A DNA stretch of 64,000 bases from Aquatica leii. Taxonomy: Eukaryota > Arthropoda > Insecta > Coleoptera > Lampyridae. A program made the translations under genes and the position numbers. The stretch is taken from positions 186,233,027 to 186,297,026 of the forward strand of contig CM069432.1 of assembly GCA_035610365.1 (NCBI GenBank), written 5' to 3'. The notes under the pieces are model-generated. The model worked only from the letters and a program-made list of their open reading frames with translations. It did not search any database and was not told where the DNA came from. Positions 50,281-60,639 of this stretch are shown here, piece after piece (position 1 is the stretch's first letter; the number at the start of each line of letters is the position of its first letter).

Positions 50281-50660
50281 ATAAAATTATGGTAGTTTGT
50301 TCTATATTATAGTAGAAACTACATTAGAGTATTCTAGAGTTAAAGAGTCTAAATAGGACGAAACAACTGTCCACTGGTCTTTAATATTGGTTTGATTAAG
50401 TTTATGAATTTATATATTTTTAAATTTGATTTAACTTATTATATATATTTTAGAGGCATGAAGATGACATAATATGGTAACATGTCACCTTAATTAATTT
50501 TAAATAAAATACTAATTATATTGTAGGGAAGATTTTGTCGAATTATTTAAAATACAATTTTATTGGTTTCTGCAATTACATAAACAAATTTTTGCATTTT
50601 CGTAGTACAGGTAGGAATATTATGCAGTGTTTGTTTGAATGTATTAAACAATGTTGCTTG

Positions 50661-51344
50661 ATGCGAAGTAATAACATTTTGCTGAGCTTTCATTGTTTAT
50701 TATTTTGAAACGAATATACACAACGTTTCGATTGCTGTGGTATCTGCAATCGTCATCAGGTGAATACTAACAAACTTAGAAACTACTCGAGCTTATATAC
50801 TAAAGACATGTTCGATGAAGCGTTCAAGCGTACAAAATCAACTTAGCGTAACAGATTAATTAACAAAATTACTTAGTGAAGTTTAAGTTGTTTTAGAGGT
50901 TTGATTAGTGGTTTCCATATGTTGCTTATCTCGACACTTGGTTGGCTGAAAGTTCCTATGTTGTTGTTGATGAATGCCGTTTCTTTAAATTTCCGTTTGT
51001 ACCAATGTTCCTCTCTGTGGACTTAGCAGTCTCTCCTCTCTGTGTGTGCGTCTGATGTTCTTTCAGTCTGATGTCAAGTGGTCTTTTGGTTTCCCCCACG
51101 TATGACTTGCCACATTCACATGGAACTTGGTAAATACAGTTTTTGGAATCTCGACTTGTTTGTGGCTTTGTGTTGGAAATTATATTCCTAATGGTGGTCG
51201 ATGATTTGAACACTGTATTTAAGCTGTAGCTTTTCCCTATACGTTTTATTGATTCTGATAAACCTTTGACATATGGGATGCTCAGCAGTGAATTGGGCAG
51301 TTCTTCTGTTTTAGGTTGTTCCTTGGTGTTTAATTGCTTTTTCC
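50661..51344 (-). mobile_element. Penelope-like element, inverted arm
   Basis: This is an inverted copy of the 3' end of the adjacent element. Its minus-strand frame reads KKQLNTKEQPKTEELPNSLL and NCIYQVPCECGKSYVGETKR, nearly identical to the plus-strand arm at 51975-52680. It differs by an internal deletion of about 66 bp within the nuclease domain (after GETAKST in its frame) and an extra 40 bp or so near 50805-50845. It carries no RT sequence. It meets the truncated RT head to head at GGAAAAAGCAA (51334-51344). Confidence 0.9.
50725..50759 (-). ncRNA. Hammerhead-ribozyme-like motif, left arm
   Basis: Minus strand reads CTGATGA, a 7-bp stem CGATTGC/GCAATCG closed by a 10-base loop, then AAAC. 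This is the conserved core and stem II arrangement of hammerhead ribozymes known in Penelope-like elements. A clear cleavage site and stems I and III are not evident to me. Confidence 0.4.
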
Positions 51345-52429
51345 AAACGAAGCTCCGAAAAGATGAAAAACTCCAGGAAAGGACCACGCTGCCGGTAGAA
51401 GGAATAATGAAGCTCCTAGAATGTGGCATTAAGAACTCATACTTTCAGGAGAAAGACAGATTCTTCACTCAAGACGAAAGACTACCAATGGGTTCATCTC
51501 TATCACCAGTAGTCGCCAACATCTACATGAACTGGTTTGAATCCCAGGCCATAGAGAAAGCAAAATTCAAACCGAAAACATGGCTTAGATATGTTGACGA
51601 TACCTTCATAATTTGGAACCACGGTAATCGGCAACTAGACCTTTTTCTACAACATCTGAACAACATCAAACCATTCATCAAATTCACTATGGAAAAGGAA
51701 AAGGAGAACTCACTTCCTTTTTTAGACGTTTACGTAACAAAGAACAAGGGTATTATAGAAACGACTGTCTACAGGAAACTGACACACACCGGTAGATATC
51801 TTAACTTTAAATCCAACCATTCCACATCGACGAAGAGGGGAGTAGTAAAATCTCTAATCGACAGAGCGTACAGGTTGTGCAACACAGAGAAAGGGCTCCG
51901 AGAAGAAATCCAAAACATTAGAAACGATCTAAGGCAGAATGGTTATCCAGAAAAGATTGTAGGAGAGCTTTTACGGAAAAAGCAACTGAACACCAAGGAA
52001 CAACCTAAAACAGAAGAACTGCCCAATTCACTGCTGAGCATCCCATATGTCCAAGGTTTATCAGAATCAATAAAACGTATAGGGAAAAGCTACAACTTAA
52101 ATACAGTGTTCAAATCATCGACCACCATTAGGAGTATAATTTCCAACACAAAGCCACAAACAAGTCGAGATTCCAAAAACTGTATTTACCAAGTTCCATG
52201 TGAATGTGGCAAATCATACGTGGGGGAAACCAAAAGACCACTTGACATCAGACTGAAAGAACATCAGACGCACACACAGAGAGGAGAGACTTCTAAGTCC
52301 GGTATCGCGCAATATTCGTGGGATAACCAACATCGAATAAAATGGTCGGAAGCAAAAATCATTCACAGAAAGGAACATTGGTACAAACGGAAATTTAAAG
52401 AAGCGGCATTCATCAACAAAATCATGTAA
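51345..52429 (+). pseudogene. Penelope-like RT/GIY-YIG protein, 5'-truncated
   Basis: An open frame of about 360 residues begins abruptly at the arm junction, TKLRKDEKLQERTTLPVEG. It has RT block LPMGSSLSPVVANIYM, the catalytic LRYVDDTFIIW (YVDD), SLPFLDVYVTKN and THTGRYLNFKSNHST. A Cys-containing linker and GIY-YIG nuclease follow (CIYQVPCECGKSYVGETKR, IRLKEHQ), ending with KEHWYKRKFKEAAFIN and a TAA... stop at 52427-52429. Penelope proteins are usually over twice this length. The N-terminal part and first RT blocks, including the first catalytic Asp, are missing, so it should be inactive although the frame is clean. The upstream ATG at 51266 lies in the inverted arm and its first 27 codons are antisense arm sequence, not protein. 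Confidence 0.9.
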
Positions 52430-52680
52430 ATTTTCAGCCAGCCAAGTGTCGAGATGAGCAACATATGGAAACCACTAATCGAACCTCTAAAACAACTTAA
52501 ACTTCACTAAGTAATTTTGTTAATTAACCTGTTACGCTAAGTATATAAGCTCCAGTAGTTTCTAAGTTTGTTAGTATTCACCTGATGACGATTGCAGATA
52601 CCACAGCAATCGAAACGTTGGGTATATTCGTTTCAAAATAATAAACAATGAAAGTTCAGCTGAATGTTATTACTTCGCAT
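51975..52680 (+). mobile_element. Penelope-like element, direct 3' arm
   Basis: The 3' part of the element, from GGAAAAAGCAA to ATTACTTCGCAT. It contains the nuclease domain and about 250 bp of 3' tail. It pairs with 50661-51344 as a long inverted repeat, so the whole 2.0-kb unit could fold back. Outside the two indels the arms are almost identical by eye. Confidence 0.9.
52582..52616 (+). ncRNA. Hammerhead-ribozyme-like motif, right arm
   Basis: CTGATGA (52582-52588), stem CGATTGC/GCAATCG and AAAC (52613-52616), identical to the left-arm copy. In tail sequence this is where Penelope elements usually carry hammerhead motifs. Activity is unproven. Confidence 0.4.
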
Positions 52681-52825
52681 TATGCAGTGTATTATTTGAA
52701 CACATTTTTTAAAATTTGCGGTTGTAATATTTGCTATTTAACTAACAACTTCATAGTTTTCTACATGTGAATTATCTCGTACTCCGGTTCTATGAGAAGC
52801 GTTTTGCCTCAGATTTACTAATTAC
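52681..52825. repeat. Diverged direct duplication, right copy
   Basis: TATGCAGTGTATTATTTGAA, then GCGGTTGTAATATTTGCTAT, CTACATGTGAATTA and CCTCAGATTTACTAAT. It is collinear with 50118-50280. It starts exactly where the Penelope arm ends. Confidence 0.75.
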
Positions 52826-53268
52826 ATGTTTATACTTGTCTACAGAATAAATTGTTTTAAAAGCTCTATACATAGAAAGATGAAAACGAATTCGATATGT
52901 GATGATGATGTTTGGAGAAAAGTCAATATTTGTAAATAATCAATTAAATCATTACGGTTTAATTTAAACATTTTTGTTTTATCGTTTTTGAAAAATGTCG
53001 ATTTAGTATCACAGTCAGTAATTTCATGTAAAGGTAAGAACTTAACATTTAATATATGAAGTTAAACTTGGTGATGAATCTATTTTTGTTTCTATTTGAC
53101 TTTTTCCATATTTTAAAAGGTAAAAAAATTTATCAGTAAAAGATTGGAAATTTCATAATTGCAATATTTCATGAATTGGTAGAGAAAAGTATAGATAACT
53201 TTTTTTTAGAAAGTTGCATAACCTACAAACTTTATATGTTTGTGTTAAAATTTTGCATACATTGATAT
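52826..53268. other. AT-rich stretch
   Basis: No feature recognised. Confidence 0.5.
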
Positions 53269-53768
53269 TGTTACGTATTTATTTATTAAAAACTAATTTA
53301 TTTAAACGATTAAAACTACGTTTACTTTTATAGAAATATGTATACTTTTAAATTAACCGAGCTAATTAAATCTAATAATAATATTTAATAAAAACACTTA
53401 CACTATAATTTATATCACTTAAGATAAGATAACGTTCTCGGATTTCACACTTGTTTACACTAATTATCACATACACGATTATTCTCGATTTATTTATGTA
53501 GACAAACACGTGCTAACGATACGTATTTATTTCAACTTGATAATCTTCTTAATACAGCTGCATTCGCGTTTCGACAATAACTGACCTACGATTTCCATCT
53601 TCGGCTTTTATAGACATCGGCGAATTCTTCTCGATCGTTCCTCACTTTTCGCTATATCTTCTAGAAACTAGATAACAGTTCTAGAAGGCTCTTGCATTTG
53701 CAAGTAATTTCTCGGACGTTTCAATATTTAGAAACTGCATTTAAATATTGACTTTTCATTAATATACA
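53269..53768 (-). mobile_element. Solo LTR of the 11.7-kb retrotransposon family
   Basis: Read on the minus strand it starts TGTATATTAATG, has a TATA box (CTATAAAAG) and ends ATACGTAACA, 500 bp. It aligns collinearly with the LTR at 11715-12170: AAGAAGATTATCAAG, AGTGTAAACAAGTGTG, GTAAGTGTTTTTATTAAATA and AATTAGCTCGGTTAATTTAA. No internal coding sequence adjoins either side, so it is a solo LTR left by recombination. The 5' edge is approximate and flanking 5-bp repeats are not visible. Confidence 0.8.
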
Positions 53769-56700
53769 ATTTTAAGCAAATAGTATAATAACTCTGCTTC
53801 CACTCAATAACCTGTTCTTGTAAGTGCTTTGTTTATAAGTGTCTCTGTTAAAAAATTTCTTAGTTGTTATGTAAGTTGGGTTATGTTGTTCACTTACTGT
53901 AAATAAATTTTAGTGGCCTGATAAAATGCACAAAACGTAGCCATTACAAATTATTAGAGTGGTTTATGTAATTAGATTAAATTTAGATTTTTCTATTTAT
54001 AACTAATAAAGTAATCAAAACAATAATATTAATTTTTAGTACCGGAAGATAATGCAAAATTATTCTTAAGAGCATTCAAGTTTGGCAAATAGGCGTAGAA
54101 TAGAATTAACTGTATGAGAACGTCATGCGCCCAATAACGCCTAATAGAGATAACAAATTTAAAAATTACAATTTTTGTAACATACAAAAATTTTAATGAG
54201 TATTTAAGTTTATTGCTCTACGTTTTTTAATGATTAATGACTTCTTAATAATTAGGGATTGATATAGAGTTTATTAAATTATTTAAGAATAAGCATAAGT
54301 AAATAAATAACTAGAACTAATGCGCAAAGAAACTAAGCTTTTTTTCAGTGAGTTTCGGAGGATTACCATGCTATTTTTGTGCCCGATTGTTTTTGGGGAT
54401 ATGCATATAGCCTGTAGAATCTACCTTGTTTAACATAATTGGAAAAGACGAGAGAAAAGACTCACACCTATATCAGTATCCAATTACTTCATTTAATTAC
54501 TGTATGCAGTCTTGGTGTAACATAGATCTTTTTGCATTTACATTTATTACTTTACGTTTGTCAGCCTTGTATGTACCATTTTTTTAGTAACGTAGAATTT
54601 TGATTTATGTAATTTGCTTCAATTGCATTTACTAACCGTCAGCATTCAGCGAATTTAATCTGTTTTATATAATGACGTTAAATCATACTAACTTAAATTT
54701 ACTTTCAGTCACAACCTTTATATTATCTGTAACCTTATGTTTTTTCGTTGAGTACTGTCAAATCTCTTTGCTCACTTGAACGCAATCATAGCCATAGGCA
54801 AAATAACATTAACCATCGTACATAAGCTTATATACCACGCATAGATTCCGTTTTAAATAAGACTAGTGAAAGTCACTACAACTGACGAAGGAGTGTCGAT
54901 TAAGTAAGTTTCTGTACTCATATTTTACTGTTTTTGCAATTTATTATTATCATTGTCAATTGTCGATATATTTCGCGACTGCATAGTAGACGTGGTAGTT
55001 TGATCGAGTAATATTTACAAAATTTTTAATTGTTATTGGTCTATTTCTCTTTGTTGGTAACGACTATTCTCTTTTTTTTTAAATAAATATATTATTGTTA
55101 GAAGTTGTGTTTTGTCAATTTGTTCCTTTTAGTAATCGACAAGTCTGTATTGGAAAATATTCACTGGTTTAGACGCCTTTTTAACACGCTTTTATAAGCT
55201 TGGGTTGTATGTATCTAACTATCTATGTATGTAACGGAATCTTTAAGCTTAATTTTCACCGGTTTCTAGAAGTCTGATCAAATTGAAACTTTGCGCACGT
55301 TTCAAGAAGATTAGGATCGTCAGGATTAATAAATTTCTTTAAGGATTTTTTGCATAAGAGTAACAAAGACAGAGCGCGTGAACTGCGCAGGCGAGTAGTT
55401 TTGGACTCTTTGTTTGTGGCACTCGTCTCAGCACGACAGAGTCAAAGACATTTTCAAGATAGCTGTGTTCTCGTCTTGTTTGTTCTTTATGCATAATATA
55501 TGTAATTTCTGACGAGTCTAATAAACAGATACTATTATTTATAATATTTATAATATATTTATAACCGTGATTCAGAAAAAGGCTTCTTATTTACAACAAA
55601 ATAATCAGGACAAAAATTTCAATTTCTTGATTTTACGGAACAAAATTTGATAAACAACACGGCTTTGAATTTATAGTCGATAAAGAAGGAATTAAATTAC
55701 GAAGGATCAAAAAAATTGTAACCACAAAGTCTTGCCGATTGAAATGAAAATAACAAATATGAATTAAAAAAAAATTGGAACTTCAATTAACTAGAAATAT
55801 GGAAAAAATCCTGATCACGTTTAAATTGTATCAGTGTATTCCACGGTTAAGGAAGAAGGAATTAATTGTAATTAAAACATATCTAATCATAAATTCTCAC
55901 CGACTAAAACAACTTATGCGTTGGCGGTTACGAACTATATGCCGCCGCCTGAGCTTATGTAATCTAACACATGCTACACACTGACTTTTCGCGTTAGCGT
56001 TAAAAAGTAATATTTCTCATATATTGGAAACAAATATTGAAACGACATTTACATCTTGTTAGATATAATGCACAATCCGCAGGCACGAGCGTTAAACTTG
56101 GCCCTCTAATAAAGCGCATTCTTCGATACAAAGAATAGTGTAAAACACGCTAACATCGAAAACAAGTAAATCGCGGCTTCGGTAAATTGTGTATAACATT
56201 AATAATTGAACAGTTAGTTAAGTTGTTATTTGTGTCGCATACTAATTAAGTTATATTTCGTATTAAAATAAATCTTTAAGTTTTCAAATTGATTATCATA
56301 TCGCTCCACCAACCTATCTAACAACATCTATTGTCTGCCATATATTAAAAACATATATTTAGAAGATATTTATAACTAATATTTAGAAAATATTTATTTT
56401 ATATAAATTATTGATATAACATTACAATAAATGGCCAATATAAAAAAGTGTGACATTTAAATATTTACCAGATGCTATTTACTAATATATTACGTAGATT
56501 TTGTGCTACTAGAGGTGTGTCAGATAAAACCAATTAAATCGTTAAAAGTCTTATTTTGAAAAAAACGTGTTTTTTCTTATTACACTTTATTGGTTGTTTT
56601 TTTTATTAAGACCTACGTTTTTTATTATTTGGGAAAGTTTATTTTTTTAGATATAATTTGAAAAAATTATTAAAAAAAGTTTCATTTTCAAATCACAGTG

Positions 56701-58399
56701 ATACTAAATTCTGCTCTTAACTTTGCCATACATGAAATAAAATTAAGTGATTGTAAATTTGAACTACGCAAAATAGCAGGAACAAAGTGAACACAATTTT
56801 AACACTTATACTCAATTAAGTTAATTAGCCACTCCCAATCTGTGAACGTATCCAAATAATTCAATTTTAAATATTTTGTAAAATGTTAAATGTAAAATGT
56901 TTTTTAACTATAATAAATAAATTTACAATTGTTTTTTTTTGCAAATATACCCAGACTAATTAAAACATTTATATAAAAGTAATAAATAACTTTTTTCTGA
57001 CAATTGTACAGATTAAGTAATTAAACGTTTGTTGAAATGGTTTATGCAATGCTGTTTTCTTTTATTGCAAATGTTTATAAGAAAATACCCAAGTTTAACA
57101 AAGTATTAAAAGTAAAAACAATTAAAAATAAGAAAACTATTCAAAGACGTCTTTGACGTTAAACCTTAAACTTATTTTAAGTTATTTTATGTTACAATAA
57201 CAAAGAGGCGCATTGCTTTGAGAAAACTTACAAGTTATTAGTTCTTACTAGTATCAAGAAGTCTAGTTTAATTTGCTAATATTTTTTTTTATTTTTTAAT
57301 GTTCTAATTTTACTTTGAAAGTATAAACACATTCGTTTTAAAACAGCAAAATTAGCTAAAACCGTTTTAATATTTACTTTTTGATAAATATTCTGTATAA
57401 CAGATTAACAAATATAAAGCGTGTAATAAATAAATAAATAAATACATATTTGAATTAGTTTTTATTTGATACATTTTGTTACGTAGGTTTTACTAGGTAC
57501 GTGAAAAATAAATGTTTAGTGTGCTAATTTAACTACATTTGTGGTTTTTATTGTGTAATATGAATAAGAAAGTAAGTAAGTGATTTTAACGTACAATAAT
57601 AATAGAACTATACTTTCAATTTGTCAATGTTGGTTAGATTTCGTCTAATACTAATAAATTTTGTTGTTCAAATAATTCCAGTTGCGTTGTATTTAGTTTT
57701 TGGATATTGCTAGATGTTATATCGGTTTAACAAATAATTATTATTGCTTAGGGTTTATATATTTGCAATTTTGCAATACTGAGTAACATCGTTTTTTTAA
57801 TAAAAAAAAATCGTAAAATTGTATTTCAAATTTGCTTAAAAATAATTGATAATTGGTAAAAGAAATTTGTAGAAATGTTTTATTATGTTTTTTTTTATTT
57901 TGTACAAATGTAAACATTGCCCTATAAACAGTTTGTCTATATTTCTTAACATTTTTGTTAATGATAGTTTGGTGACTACGAAAAAAAGAGGAAATAGTTT
58001 TGCTTTCAAATATTTCCTTTGTACTTGTTAATAAAAGATAATGCAATGTTGTTGTTAAGCAAACACTAGAGCATTTTGGCCTAATTGATGCACTTAGTAT
58101 CAAATATGTAAGTTATAGTATAAGAGAATCACTAATCGATTCAGCGGTTTGATTGATCAAAAGTAATTATATATAGCCTAATATCTAATTTCTTAGTTAT
58201 CGTAGTTACCCGTTTCTCACAGATTAATTTTTTTAAATTTTTCAATTGTCTTTTAATCTATTAATAAATTTTATTTTCCTGTAAGAACAGTATAACGATC
58301 GCAAGTTTTTTGCAAAAACTTTTTTGCAGAATTTTACGCTTCAAAGTCTCTTGACTTTTACAGTTTCTTATAGAGATTCTTCCTAACAATTTATTTACA
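53769..58399. other. AT-rich stretch with repeat-like patches
   Basis: 55200-55560 (CGGTTTCTAGAAGTCTGATC, TTGAAACTTTGCGCACGTTT) resembles dispersed repeats common in insect genomes but could not be bounded. 55960-56160 is GC-richer and unrecognised. 57426-57445 is a short TAAA microsatellite. No host exon seen. Confidence 0.4.
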
Positions 58400-58572
58400 T
58401 AATTTTTTTGACATTACCAGTTCAATAATTTTATAATTTAATGTGAATTCCAAATATAATCTAGGTTCGAATCCTGCTTGCAACGATTTTTTTTAGAAAA
58501 AAATTCCATTACTTGAATGGAAAGCAAAATACGTTAAAAATAACAATTTTTACCGATTTATTAAATGATATA
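58400..58572 (+). repeat. tRNA-like (SINE-type) repeat, copy 2
   Basis: Contains a perfect B-box GGTTCGAATCC at 58464-58474, then TGCTTGCAACGA and a run of eight T's. It is the inverted counterpart of 33825-33990, matching over about 165 bp including AATTTTTTTCTAAAAAAAA on the other strand. T-stem pairing is only partial. Confidence 0.6.
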
Positions 58573-58889
58573 ACCTCAATTTATTAGGAAGCACTGAAAT
58601 GCGTAATCGCACATACAGTTGCTTTTATTTTTGCATTAATGTTATTATTTTATTGGTAAATATGTCACAGAGTGTTTTACTCCGGCTAGAGCTAATGTGA
58701 ACGATCTAAGCTAAGTTCCTTTAGCGTATCTATTGTAAACATTTACAGACTATTGTTGTTATGTTTAATACTACAGTTTTTTTATTTTAGTATGAATGCG
58801 AGCTGGTAAATGCAGTAATTGTATAGTTTGTTTAAATGTCCGAGATGTAATGGAATCGATATTATAGGTGGTATTATTTTCTGTGTGTT
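58573..58889. other. Unannotated spacer
   Basis: No feature recognised. Confidence 0.45.
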
Positions 58890-59680
58890 CATTTTTCTAT
58901 TTTCTTTGTATGCTTCGTTTTCATGTTGTCGTCACGGCACTATTGCAGTGCAGTGATCAAGGAGGTAGGTAGTATTTTTTATCTTATTTATTAGTGAAAT
59001 GTTTGGTTTGTTTGCGACAATATTTTTCTCTGTTAGTATAGGGTTGTCCTAGTACATTTTATGTGTTGTATTTTCTATTACCATTTGTGGCATGTAGTTA
59101 CAATACGGCTATATAGTTATTTTACATTTATATTAACGTATAAGTGCTTAATGTACTATTTTTCTAACGTTATCGTGTCTAGTAGTATAATCTACAGCAG
59201 CTAACATTTTGCTTCTTGATGTTAACGGTCTATTGACTCAGTTCATATGTTGCATTTTATGCAGTTATCTGTTGTGATTGTTAAATCTTTTATAATATAT
59301 TTTTTATAGGTGCATGATTTCAATATCTATCGTGCCTCGTTCTCCTAGTTTCTTGGTAGATAAAGTCTTTCTATGCCTGCTTTAAGATGGTGATATTTGT
59401 ATTTTGTCGTGATTGTTTTTGTAAACATGTAAACTCGTCAAAATTGATCTACTGTATTATACCAAAAGAATACAGGAATATTGGCACTGCATACGTATTG
59501 ATTGCTTTAGTTGCTATTATATGTTTTAATCGCGTTTCATATTGGTGATCTTTAATAACAATGTGGTTTATTTTGGTAGTTTGCTTAAAATCAAATATTT
59601 GTAGGTTTGTGTTTGCGTCATACTTTTTATTACTTCGTTGTTAAGCAATTTTGTGTCTTCTACATTTTCTTTTTTTTATG
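58890..59680 (-). mobile_element. R2/R4-like LINE remnant, C-terminal part
   Basis: Minus-strand translation with frameshifts gives LNNEVIKSMTQTQTYKYL, AINTYAVPIFLYSFGI, then YTTRHDNVRKIVH and DNPILTEKNIVANKPNISLI and NKIKNTTYLLDH. This is the region after the RT, with the zinc-binding and restriction-like endonuclease-type C-terminal domain of R2/R4-type non-LTR retrotransposons (consensus HDNVxKIIHxxLA...LTDKxIxxNRPDIxLI). Stops are frequent. No RT core is present in this copy. Confidence 0.6.
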
Positions 59681-60639
59681 TGTATCATTTTAAATTTTTT
59701 GATGCTAAAATCTATGAAAGTGTTTGTGTTTAATGATCCTGTTATCTTCCATTTGTGTTTTTAACGCAACGTATAACTTAATAGTATCCTTGTAGAATAA
59801 ATGATTAGATTTATCCAGTGATGTTTTAATGTGTTATTTTAAAGCTACATAATGTGTCATTTAGTCTTTGTGAGAATGGGCTTTTAACATAAACAAAACT
59901 ATAGAGCGCTTAACGAGTAGTCTTGGAAAAGTTTCTATTTATTTTAATAGTTTTTGTTTGTTTCTATCTTCTAGAATAAAGAAAGAAAGCATAAAGTAGA
60001 CCGATTTAAAATGGACTAAACAAAAAAAGCCAATCCCATTCAGTGCAATATTTGTATCTATGAATAATCAGTAAATGGCATCAAACAATAATAATCAATA
60101 ATAATTAGAACAACTAGTATTAATTAATCAAATAACTTCAAATCTACTTAGATTAAATCAAATTGTTTATAGTTAGTAAATAATAGTAGCTTATCTACAA
60201 ATTTTCCATACATACAAGGAATGCAAGTTTATCTTACGTGACATGCCGAATGCTTTGCGCCGGCGTTTCGACGATTTTTTCCTTTTCTTGATAATTAACG
60301 ATTTATAGATAAAGATGGTAGGTGTATTTATAACAACTACAATGTAGTACATCCAATTTTTGAGAACTATCTTTAGCTCATTTGTATCTAATTGCGATTA
60401 AATAAATCAAAAAGTTTGGATAAATTAAAGTTAAGATTTTCTTTAGTGCACTAATCAACGTGCAAAGTTAAAAAAAATAAAACATAATCTAACTTACAAC
60501 GGCGCTAGTTAAGAATTATCAAATATAAAAAATGTGAATGTTGCCAAGTATCAATATTTATGTTGATTGTGATTTTTTTCCGATTTAATTTTTTTATATT
60601 ATGTTTTATTTTTATATTCGTTTTTTTGTTTACTACTGC
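59681..60639. other. Spacer between LINE fragments
   Basis: AT-rich. No motif recognised. It may include the diverged 3' end of the upstream LINE copy. Confidence 0.4.

Noticed and set aside
51266-51344. First 27 codons of the Penelope open frame as its N-terminus
   Set aside because: They are antisense of the inverted arm. The family similarity starts only at the junction.
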